Source: Candidatus Poribacteria bacterium
GTDB lineage: Bacteria; Poribacteria; WGA-4E; WGA-3G
Direction: 5' to 3'
Length of the DNA stretch: 35,520 bases
NCBI GenBank assembly: GCA_022821725.1
Contig: JAJEDB010000006.1
Coordinates: 1 to 35,520, forward strand
The number at the start of each line of letters is the position of its first letter. Position 1 is the first letter of the stretch. The position numbers and the translations under genes were made by a program. Of this stretch, positions 1 through 7,507 are shown piece after piece. The notes below the pieces were generated by a model that was not told the DNA's origin, ran no database searches, and worked only from the letters and a program-made list of their open reading frames with translations.

Positions 1-5
1 TAGGG

Positions 6-34
6 TTGACACCCCTTGCCAGTAGTGTTATACT
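6..34 (+). promoter_or_regulatory. Sigma70-type promoter with no gene downstream
   Basis: The sequence shows TTGACA at 6-11 and TATACT at 29-34 with a 17-base spacer. A start point would fall near base 41. No plus-strand reading frame follows; the next gene is on the opposite strand and ends at 133. The promoter therefore drives either a small RNA (two hairpins follow) or transcription antisense to the LRR gene. Confidence 0.5.
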
Positions 35-42
35 TCAAGCAA

Positions 43-112
43 ATGTGCTTTCAAGCACATCATTACACTCATTAGGGATAGCTGGGAAGCTAATAAACAT
101 CAGCATCCCAGC
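43..112. other. Two strong hairpins beyond the end of the LRR gene
   Basis: Hairpin one pairs ATGTGCTT (43-50) with AAGCACAT (53-60). Hairpin two pairs GCTGGGA (81-87) with TCCCAGC (106-112), and an inner AGC/GCT pairing extends it. Neither is followed by a clear T-run on either strand. They may end minus-strand transcription from the LRR gene or form the body of a small plus-strand RNA starting near 41. The sequence alone does not decide between these. Confidence 0.45.
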
Positions 113-132
113 ACTCCTATGGTCATATGATA

Positions 133-2154
133 CTATTTCCTTACGAGCATTTTGCGCGTGGCAGTGAAGTCGCCTGCGATGAGTGTGTAGAAATAGAGTC
201 CGCTCGCGACAGATTCACCGAGTTTATTTTTCCCATCCCAATACGCCGCACGGCTTTTTTCTTTATATATCCCGGCAGTTTGATGTCCTAACGCCAATGT
301 CCGCACCAAGGCACCTGTTATATCATAGATACGCACCGTGACTTCGGTAGGTTTCGCGAGGTGATACGGTATCCACGTCTCCGGGTTGAACGGATTCGGA
401 TAGTTCGTAAATACATCCGTCCACCCCGGAAGCAGTGCAGCTAAGAGGCGTTTGAGGTTTGCGATCCCCTGCCTGAAAGCGAGCGATCCATCATCTTCAA
501 TCTGTGCCTGTGTTATCCATGCTCGTATGACTGCCGACGATATTTGATTGTTTGCCACAGGGACAGAAGGCGCGGCAAGATCGGTTGCATCTATACTTCT
601 TGCGACAGTAATAAGGTCCAAGATATTAATTTTTCCATCCCCATTTATGTCGGTTCGCGGATTGATGGGTTTATTTCTTTCAAAATCGCGCGCGACGAGA
701 ATCAGATCCAGAATGTTCACGAATCCATCTTCATCCATATCCGCAACACTGAGAGGTTTTAGCGGGATTGGCGGGCTCTGTGTCCACACTGTATATTCCG
801 TCTCAGCATCGAAACCGAAAAAGCCGCTCCACCACCCTTTGCCCTCGTAAACAGCGACCAATAAGGTATTCGTTCCCTGTTTTAGCGTAACAGCGAAGTT
901 CTCTTGGTAATCGCCAGCATCCCGGTCTACGGCGTTGTTGTGGACTAACCTGCCGTTGAGCCACACCTTCACAGCATCGCCACTTCCAACGAACATCTTT
1001 GTGCTTTGTTCGCGTGAGGACTCCAGGTTCACAGAACCGTAAGCGACGTGGTGATCTATATTCCCTGATGCCAATCCGATAGCGTTCACCAGGGCATTGA
1101 TGTTATTGCCGCCTCTTTTAGAGAGGCTCCCGAGTGTCCAGACTTTATCGCCGACAGTATCCCCTACCATTGCTCCCTGCGTCGCTATCTGTTTTTCCGT
1201 CGTCTTCTGACCGCTCGCCACGGATAGGAAATCCCGTCCAGAAGCCGCCGCGATTGAACCCGGTAAGCGACCTGTCGGCACGATCATCCACAGCCAAGGT
1301 CCCTCTATTTTCGGGGCAGCGCGTGTGAATCCGGGATTATTGTGCTTGACGATAGCAACGCTTTCAGGAAACGCCTCTAAAGGCGAAAAATCCAGTATCT
1401 CATTGTCCTCAAGTTCAATCCATACTAACCCATTCAAAGATGCCAGTGGAGAGACATCCACGACTTGGTTATCCCTCAGGCTTAAGCGGGTCAAACCTGT
1501 TAAATTCTCCAATGGAGAGATATCTGAGATCTCGTTCCCAATAAGATACAATTCTCGCAGTCCCGCTAACCCCTCCAAAGGTGAAATATCGGAGAAGGGA
1601 TTCTCAGTCGCCCATATCCACCCAAGTTTTGTTAGGTCCTCAAGCGGTGATAGATCAGATATCACGTTATGCGAAATATCTAATCCACGCAAATTGATTA
1701 AATCTTCAACAGGTGAGAGATCCGTTATCAAATTATGGGGAACAATTAACCATTCCAACTTGAGCAATTTCTTAACTGGGGCTAAATCATTCATCACATT
1801 TTCTCTCAACTCTATGACGCGTAGTCCGATCAATTCCGCAAGTGGTGATATATCGGATATCAAATTGTTATTGCATCTTATCTCTTCCAAGGCTATTGCG
1901 AACTCGAGTCCTGCCAAATCACTGATATTGGCACTGTGCGCCTCAAGGCGGGTTAATGTCGCCATTTCATCCCGTGTAATCTGTGCGTCTTGCGCTGTGC
2001 CAAGTGCTTCAGCAATCGCAGCACGCAGATTCGCATCAGGGATGCTAACGATTTGTGCTGCGGCTGAAAGAGGTGTTAGAAAGAGAAGGACCGCGCAGAT
2101 AGCACAGATAATGAACGGACAAATGAAAACGTGTTGTGTTTTGATGGGTTGCAT
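133..2154 (-). CDS. Secreted LRR protein with dockerin and C-terminal sorting-type domain
   Basis: 673 residues. Residues 1-33 form a signal peptide with a hydrophobic core ending in AAAQ. Residues 65-270 hold about nine 22-residue SDS22/internalin-type repeats (pattern LSPLxxLxxLxxLxLxxNxISD). Residues 285-458 are a beta-rich module, starting EGPWLW and ending GFFGF, that resembles a PA14/galactose-binding-like jelly roll. Residues 470-522 carry two EF-hand-like loops (DMDEDG, DINGDG), as in type I dockerins. The last 90 residues (NYPNPFNPETWIPY to KMLVRK) match the FlgD/T9SS-type C-terminal domain. The protein is probably exported and displayed on the surface for adhesion. The start lies 8 bases after the DUF433 stop, with only a distant GGAG upstream. 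The N-cap, jelly roll and tail are shared closely with the genes ending at 3155 and 7508. The ligand is unknown. Confidence 0.88.
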   Translation of the reverse strand: MQPIKTQHVFICPFIICAICAVLLFLTPLSAAAQIVSIPDANLRAAIAEALGTAQDAQITRDEMATLTRLEAHSANISDLAGLEFAIALEEIRCNNNLISDISPLAELIGLRVIELRENVMNDLAPVKKLLKLEWLIVPHNLITDLSPVEDLINLRGLDISHNVISDLSPLEDLTKLGWIWATENPFSDISPLEGLAGLRELYLIGNEISDISPLENLTGLTRLSLRDNQVVDVSPLASLNGLVWIELEDNEILDFSPLEAFPESVAIVKHNNPGFTRAAPKIEGPWLWMIVPTGRLPGSIAAASGRDFLSVASGQKTTEKQIATQGAMVGDTVGDKVWTLGSLSKRGGNNINALVNAIGLASGNIDHHVAYGSVNLESSREQSTKMFVGSGDAVKVWLNGRLVHNNAVDRDAGDYQENFAVTLKQGTNTLLVAVYEGKGWWSGFFGFDAETEYTVWTQSPPIPLKPLSVADMDEDGFVNILDLILVARDFERNKPINPRTDINGDGKINILDLITVARSIDATDLAAPSVPVANNQISSAVIRAWITQAQIEDDGSLAFRQGIANLKRLLAALLPGWTDVFTNYPNPFNPETWIPYHLAKPTEVTVRIYDITGALVRTLALGHQTAGIYKEKSRAAYWDGKNKLGESVASGLYFYTLIAGDFTATRKMLVRK

Positions 2155-2162
2155 ATGTGGTT

Positions 2163-2384
2163 TTAAAACTCCGGAGGGCCTTGGAGGGCTCGGGTCAACG
2201 CAAGTTCTAAAAAAGCAATTGCTTGTTCCCGAGAAACTGAAGGGAACCGTTCAAGAAAATAGTCAAGACTCTCTCCAGCCTTTAGATGATCAATAAGTGC
2301 CTGCACAGGAACGCGAGTGCCAGTGAACACCGGGGTGCCCCCGTGAATCTCAGGATCTTGGTTTATTACATGTTCGGGTTTCAT
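2163..2384 (-). CDS. DUF433 family small protein
   Basis: 73 residues from the ATG at 2384, which has GGGAG seven bases upstream. A TTG at 2405 would add seven residues encoded at the edge of a relic sequence, and I prefer the ATG. The core (INQDPEIHGGTPVFTGTRVP, then a helical C-terminus with FLERFPSVSREQA) is the DUF433 signature, a winged-helix-like family often found as antitoxin of a PIN-like DUF5615 toxin. No DUF5615 gene lies beside it; the next gene is the LRR protein, 8 bases downstream. It is therefore an orphan antitoxin-like gene or a regulator. The family call is firm and the role is inferred. Confidence 0.82.
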   Translation of the reverse strand: MKPEHVINQDPEIHGGTPVFTGTRVPVQALIDHLKAGESLDYFLERFPSVSREQAIAFLELALTRALQGPPEF

Positions 2385-2404
2385 TTCGAGGCTCCCAATC
2401 TCCA

Positions 2405-2482
2405 ATATCGGATATCAAATTGTTGTTGCATCTTATCTCTTCCAAGGCTATTGCGAACTCAAGTCCTGCCAAATCGCTGATA
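2405..2482 (-). pseudogene. 78-bp relic of an LRR gene
   Basis: These 78 bases match 1850-1927 of the neighbouring LRR gene at 75 of 78 positions. On the minus strand they encode the same 26 residues as LRR residues 77-102. All three differences are in third codon positions and synonymous (Asn, Leu, Ser). The fragment lies between the Uma2 stop and the DUF433 start, has no start codon, and runs straight into DUF433 sequence. It is the remnant of a deleted or interrupted paralogue, not a working gene. Confidence 0.85.
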
Positions 2483-2492
2483 AAGGAACAGC

Positions 2493-3137
2493 CTATTCGG
2501 AAGTTTGTAACCGTTTGAGCTCAGCACGTAGCTTTGCGAGTTCGGCTTCCGCCTTGTCTGCTCGTTCTCGGGAAGTGTCCAACCACGTTCCCGTGACCGG
2601 ATTATACAACCGCAGAGCATCCTCATACTCACCTAACTCTAAACCTAACACCTCAGAAGGTAGACGTCCTTCTACAAAATCTATCTCTTCATAGTCCCCA
2701 CCCACAAGCCGAAAACCGATAAAAGCGGGTTCAATCTCGTGATACGGATCATAGATGTAATACTCTTTGACCTGCAGTATCTTCGCGTAAATCTCCTTTT
2801 TCACTGTGAAGTCCTTCTCAAAGGTGCTCGGACTCGCGACCTCCAACACAAAATCAAGGGTCGGCGGCTGTTCCCAGGTTTTATACACCCGGAGCTCTTT
2901 TTTCGGGACACCGCGCACCATGAAAACATCTGGAGAGACGCTCTTCCGAGGATTCCCCTCTTCGTAATACAGGAACATGTTCCCACCGATATATACATCT
3001 GTAACTTCACGAAGAGGTCTTCGCATGACATCCATACAATCTATCATCACTTGCTGATGTTTGGGCGTTTCTGCCATCGGTTCACCGTCTGATTCGGGAT
3101 AGACGAGTGTCGGGGCAGCAGCTATGTTTTCCTGCAT
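2493..3137 (-). CDS. Uma2 family (DUF820) PD-(D/E)XK-type protein
   Basis: 214 residues. The Uma2 pattern is visible: SPD at residues 68-70, then LDFVLEVASPST (E99), then DFTVKKEIYAKILQVKEYYIYDP at about 109-131. These positions fit the restriction-endonuclease-like acidic and lysine residues of the family. The last 30 residues (ERADKAEAELAKLRAELKRL) form a short coiled coil. Proteins of this family are numerous in cyanobacteria and some environmental phyla, and their biological role is not settled. The start has AAGGAG eight bases upstream. The gene is 17 bases downstream of the cytochrome-LRR gene on the same strand and next to an LRR relic, so it may have arrived by insertion or rearrangement. 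Confidence 0.85.
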   Translation of the reverse strand: MQENIAAAPTLVYPESDGEPMAETPKHQQVMIDCMDVMRRPLREVTDVYIGGNMFLYYEEGNPRKSVSPDVFMVRGVPKKELRVYKTWEQPPTLDFVLEVASPSTFEKDFTVKKEIYAKILQVKEYYIYDPYHEIEPAFIGFRLVGGDYEEIDFVEGRLPSEVLGLELGEYEDALRLYNPVTGTWLDTSRERADKAEAELAKLRAELKRLQTSE

Positions 3138-3154
3138 CGTTCTATCTCCTTTCT

Positions 3155-6100
3155 TTACTTCCTTATCAACATTTTGCCGGTAGCCGTGAAATCGCCTGCG
3201 GTGAGGGTGTAGAAATAGACACCGCTCGCAACAGGTTCACCCACGGCGTTTCTGCCATCCCAATACGCCGCACGGCTCCGATACTGATAGATACCCGCGG
3301 GTTGATACCCCAATCCTAACGTCCGAACCAAGACGCCACTTGTCGCATAGATGCGGATCGTGACTTCGGCAGGTGCCGAGAGTTGATATGGGATCCAGGT
3401 CTCCGGGTTGAACGGATTCGGATAGTTATGAAGTAAAGCCGTTGCCTCTGGAACGAACAGAGATAGCAGCTGCTCAAGGTTCGCGATCGCTTGTCGGAAG
3501 GTCAGCGATCCATCGTCTGAGGCCCGTAAGATGTTAAGGGCGCTTTCAACCAGTTCTGGCGAGGTATCGGGGTTAGAAACCCCTCCCACTGATGGAGCAG
3601 CAGGGGCATTTCTCTCACCGAGGTGTGCAGCAACAAGGGCGAGGTCTTTCCCATCGACGACCCCGTCTCCGTTCACATCAACCCGTGGATTCGCGGGATT
3701 CGTTTGTCCGAGAGCGACATTGACCAAAGCGACATCTACCGCATTCGTGATGCCATCTTCATTGACATCCCAGGCGGGTGTTGTCGTTTCCTGTCCGCCG
3801 ACGATAAGGGTCATCTCAATAGGCGTAGAAGGGATCGATGTGCCGGTATTTGAACCCGCTCGGAAGTTACGGAATATTATGCGGGTCTGTCCTTCCGTGT
3901 GCGCCGTGAACCGGACAGAGAGCAGCGTGCCGTCGCCACTCGCGCCGCCTTGAGAAGTTCGCGCTGCACTGATGCCAGCGATTTTGCCCTGCTTATTGTG
4001 AATCGTGCCTTTCCGGAAAAAGGTGCGTCCGTTCTTCTGTTTGAGAAAACCGCCCTCAGTGACAGTATTCGCTTTCAGAACTGCTGGGTCGAAGACAATA
4101 TCGCCTTGCCACCCCGCTAAATCGGTCATATCTGCTGCGGTGAGGCGGAGCGTGAAGGTATCTCCTTTCTCTACCTCTGTCGTTTCTGTGGAAAGAGAGA
4201 ATCTGGAACCGGCGGGTACCACAGTATATTCAGTCCCAGAGGCAAACCCAAAAAAGCCACTCCATCCACCGCCCCGTTCGTAAACAGCGACTAACAAGGT
4301 ATTTATCCCCTTTATTAAGGTGACAGGGAATTGGTCCTGGAAACCATGCGCTCCCCGGTCCACAGGATTGTTGTGAACCAACTCCCCATTGAGCCAGACT
4401 TTGACAGCGTCATCACTGCCCACGAGCATCCGTGTCTTCTGCTCCCGTGGAGAATCCAAACCGATAGAACCGTAGGCAACGTGATCATTTATGTCCCCTG
4501 CTCCCAAGCCTGCCTCATTCGCCATATCATTAAGGTTATTCCCACCGGTAGGAGAAAGTTTATGAAGGGTCCAGACACTATCGCCAACTGGGTTTCCTTC
4601 AATCGCACCATTAGTAGCCACCTTCAACTCGGTTACAGTGCCATTACTCATCTGTGCCAGAAAATCTACGCCGGACCTAGCAGCTCCAGAACCCCCTCTC
4701 CCCCCTGTCGAAGCAATCACCCATAACCACGGTCCCTCTATTTTCGGCGCGCCTCCTATGAGAGATCCCGGATTGTCTTCTGCCTCGATACCGGTCTTTT
4801 CGGGTAATCCATCTAAAGGTGAGAAGTCGGATATCGCGTTGTTCCGAAGGTTGAGGTGTTCCAAGTTGGTTAACCGGGCAAGCGGAGAGACATCCGATAT
4901 GATATTGTGACTCAGATTTAGATGCACTAAACCTTTTAGCTTTGACAAGGACGACACATCTTTTATCAAGTTATCGTGGAGCGTCAACTCTTGCAATTGT
5001 GTGAGCTCTGAAAGACCAGAGATGTCAGAGATATTGGTATGGTTGATTTCCAAACGTCTGAGTGTTTTCAACCCCTTCAGCGACGGTAGTTTCGATATAG
5101 CGGTGTTGCTGCTGAATTCTATCCATCGGAGCCTGCGGAGCTTCGCTAACGGGGAGAAGTCGGAGATAGCAGTATCCCATGCTCTGACACCTTCCAAACT
5201 GATCATCCCTGCAAGTGGGGACACATCCGATACCGGATTGCCTTCAATCCCGATCCCGTTCAACTTTACTAACCCCTTCAGGGGCGAGAGATCTTTGATT
5301 TCGTTCTCCTCAAGCCCTAACCAATCCACATTGATTAATTTTGCCAATGGCGACACATCTGTGATCCGATTTCCGCGCAGCTTGATGTTATCCAGTCGTG
5401 TCAAGCCCGCAAGTGGGGAGAGATCCGATATCGCATTGTGGCGCAATTCAATCCGTTCAAGGCGTTCCGCATACTCCAACCCCCGCAAGTCGGTGATCCC
5501 TTTCTCATCTGCAACCAACTCCGTCAATCCCGCGATGTCCTCCGTTTTCAGCGAAGCACCAGAGGGTTTCCCCAATGTCTCCGCAATCGCAGCACGTAGA
5601 TTCACATCCGGCACAAGGTTACTCGGATCCCGAACAATGCGTTGACGGTCAATAACAACCGGGGGCAAGATCGGACCCGGATCAGGCACTGGACAATCCT
5701 CACCATACAGACACGCAACGATCTCATCGAAACTCTCCGTCCACGCATCCCGTTTCACGTTACCACCACTCAACAACCCCGTCAGCCCCAGACTTTGTAA
5801 ACCCGTATTCTCACGGATCAATTTCACAAACGCAGTCGTCTCTAAACCTACGGACGCAGCCGCGTGTGAGGCATCTAATCCCTCTTGAAACGTCTCATGA
5901 AAACGGTGCACGGGTTCAATACCCCCAAATACACCCCCCGTCTGTTCCAATGCTTTCCTATACCGCGCCGCGTCCTCAGCAACTAAACTATCCATCTTCG
6001 CTTGGTCTACATACAAACGCAACACCTGATCCTTCGTCGCACTCGCAGGCAACTTCTGATACGCACCCCGCACTGAATCCTCAAACGTCTTCATCCCTTC

Positions 6101-7330
6101 CGTATGGCAACCGATACACGACAAGCCGTTGCGCACCGCAGGATCGCTCGCCGCAGGATTCGATACGATGTCCGTCGGGGCGACATCTATCCGATTCCCC
6201 GCACCGTCCGAGACATAATACGCCTGCAGACCGTTCGGGAGATTGAAGATGACCTCGCCACCGTCTCTGTCAAACGTCAACGGATTCTGTAAGATGTTCT
6301 TCGGACCCACACTGCTCGCAAAGTCGTGGCTCTTCCAATACGCACCATTTCGGAAGGAGTGCCGCTCCACGACGCGATTGTGCGCCGATACCCCCGAATC
6401 GTTCGTCCCCGCACGCCAAACCCGAATCCCTGGCGCACGCCGCAGATTCCCCGCAACATCTATACCGAGTTCGCGTTCCAATTCAGGCTCGGTTTCAGGG
6501 AGCGATAGAATGTCGTGATACAGCGGCGGCAGTGATGCCGTCGCCAGAAACCAGTCCACATGCACGAACGGCACTTCACAGTCCATCTCTTCACGGAGCG
6601 CCGTGAGCTTCCTATGCAGCACCGGGCGCGCCGTCGCATCAAATTCAATCGCATACGGATACGCCGTCTCAATCTGGGTCCAAGCATCCCGGGTATCCCA
6701 CTCGTAATCTCGAAGGTCAATGTAGAAGATCGTCCCTTGGGCATCAATCGGTTCCGGCTTGACGACAGTAAACCCCCACGACAAACTATTCACGAGTTTT
6801 GAAAGCGCAATCGCAGCAGCCCGGAGCACCTCGGGTCCCTCCCCAGCGTTATACAAATGTGTGGTCGTAAAATAACGGGCAGAGGGACGGTCGAAATCAC
6901 GCCGCGTCTCGAGGTGTTTCTGAATCGTCGTGAGCATCTGGTCGGTGCTAATGAAGTTCACATCGTGTTCGATCTCCCAACTCGGCGCGCCGGCTTCTAT
7001 CCACTTACCAATCGTCGCTATTGCGGCAGCGGAGAGTTGCGGCTGATTCAACGGCATCCGTTTCGCAGTATCGCCGATGAGGAGCCGCCGATAGAGTTCG
7101 GATTCACCAGGCTCTCCCGGGACAACGGTTCCCGATAGCACCAACCCTGCTGCCGAGTCTACGACGAGTTCCTCCGTAAAGGGCCCGTTGGGTCCATGGC
7201 AGCCCAGGCAGCTGTCTTCAAAGATGGCATACGCCTGCTGCGCGAGGTCCTGCTGTGCGTGCGTTGTTGACGCACCGAGCGCAATACATGTTAAGAAAAC
7301 GAGACAAGTATATCTGAGATATTTCATCAT
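3155..7330 (-). CDS. Di-heme cytochrome c / LRR / cohesin / dockerin fusion protein
   Basis: About 1391 residues from the MM pair at 7325-7330, which has AAGGG upstream; an ATG at 7375 would add 15 charged residues before the signal peptide. Numbering from 7375: signal peptide ends near 41; a PSCyt1-like heme site CLGCH at 56-60; a second heme motif CIGCH at 420-424, with an unrecognised domain between; SDS22-type LRRs at about 590-880; a jelly roll (GPWLW to GFFGF) at about 895-1055; a cohesin-like beta domain at about 1065-1200; a dockerin (DVNEDG, DVNGDG) at about 1205-1260; and the NYPNPFNPETWIPY sorting-type tail. It is expected in the periplasm or on the surface with two c-type hemes. 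Cytochrome and cohesin in one LRR protein is unusual. The electron partner and ligand are unknown. Confidence 0.85.
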   Translation of the reverse strand: MMKYLRYTCLVFLTCIALGASTTHAQQDLAQQAYAIFEDSCLGCHGPNGPFTEELVVDSAAGLVLSGTVVPGEPGESELYRRLLIGDTAKRMPLNQPQLSAAAIATIGKWIEAGAPSWEIEHDVNFISTDQMLTTIQKHLETRRDFDRPSARYFTTTHLYNAGEGPEVLRAAAIALSKLVNSLSWGFTVVKPEPIDAQGTIFYIDLRDYEWDTRDAWTQIETAYPYAIEFDATARPVLHRKLTALREEMDCEVPFVHVDWFLATASLPPLYHDILSLPETEPELERELGIDVAGNLRRAPGIRVWRAGTNDSGVSAHNRVVERHSFRNGAYWKSHDFASSVGPKNILQNPLTFDRDGGEVIFNLPNGLQAYYVSDGAGNRIDVAPTDIVSNPAASDPAVRNGLSCIGCHTEGMKTFEDSVRGAYQKLPASATKDQVLRLYVDQAKMDSLVAEDAARYRKALEQTGGVFGGIEPVHRFHETFQEGLDASHAAASVGLETTAFVKLIRENTGLQSLGLTGLLSGGNVKRDAWTESFDEIVACLYGEDCPVPDPGPILPPVVIDRQRIVRDPSNLVPDVNLRAAIAETLGKPSGASLKTEDIAGLTELVADEKGITDLRGLEYAERLERIELRHNAISDLSPLAGLTRLDNIKLRGNRITDVSPLAKLINVDWLGLEENEIKDLSPLKGLVKLNGIGIEGNPVSDVSPLAGMISLEGVRAWDTAISDFSPLAKLRRLRWIEFSSNTAISKLPSLKGLKTLRRLEINHTNISDISGLSELTQLQELTLHDNLIKDVSSLSKLKGLVHLNLSHNIISDVSPLARLTNLEHLNLRNNAISDFSPLDGLPEKTGIEAEDNPGSLIGGAPKIEGPWLWVIASTGGRGGSGAARSGVDFLAQMSNGTVTELKVATNGAIEGNPVGDSVWTLHKLSPTGGNNLNDMANEAGLGAGDINDHVAYGSIGLDSPREQKTRMLVGSDDAVKVWLNGELVHNNPVDRGAHGFQDQFPVTLIKGINTLLVAVYERGGGWSGFFGFASGTEYTVVPAGSRFSLSTETTEVEKGDTFTLRLTAADMTDLAGWQGDIVFDPAVLKANTVTEGGFLKQKNGRTFFRKGTIHNKQGKIAGISAARTSQGGASGDGTLLSVRFTAHTEGQTRIIFRNFRAGSNTGTSIPSTPIEMTLIVGGQETTTPAWDVNEDGITNAVDVALVNVALGQTNPANPRVDVNGDGVVDGKDLALVAAHLGERNAPAAPSVGGVSNPDTSPELVESALNILRASDDGSLTFRQAIANLEQLLSLFVPEATALLHNYPNPFNPETWIPYQLSAPAEVTIRIYATSGVLVRTLGLGYQPAGIYQYRSRAAYWDGRNAVGEPVASGVYFYTLTAGDFTATGKMLIRK

Positions 7331-7456
7331 CAAGCCCTTTCTTTTTCCAATGTGAGTTTGATAAAAGCGTGCCATTCGTCTATCGGCTCTCAGTTAAGAG
7401 AGGACACCAATAGTTCTAACACCTCTTTAACCGACAACTGACAACCGAAAGGATGT

Positions 7457-7482
7457 GGGAGGGGTTTGAAACCCCGATTCCC
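7457..7482 (-). terminator. Hairpin after the third LRR gene
   Basis: GGGGTTT (7461-7467) pairs with AAACCCC (7469-7475), and GGGA/TCCC at 7457-7460 and 7479-7482 extends the stem. It lies about 25 bases beyond the minus-strand stop at 7508. There is no strong U-tract, so termination is plausible but unproven. The rest of 7376-7507 shows no gene. Confidence 0.4.
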
Positions 7483-7507
7483 TGAAAATCCGAACCGACA
7501 ACCCTTC

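Noticed and set aside
1325..2296. Long plus-strand frame antisense to the first LRR gene
   Set aside because: It mirrors the regular LRR codon pattern, has no ribosome-binding site and no family resemblance; similar antisense frames lie opposite the other LRR genes.
2163..3137. DUF433 and Uma2 as a toxin-antitoxin pair
   Set aside because: The known partner of DUF433 is a PIN-like DUF5615 protein; the LRR relic separates these two, and nothing shows they act together.
4790..5480. Regularly spaced repeats that could suggest a CRISPR array
   Set aside because: The 66- to 69-base periodicity is the coding sequence of 22-residue LRR units; the units vary and stay in frame.
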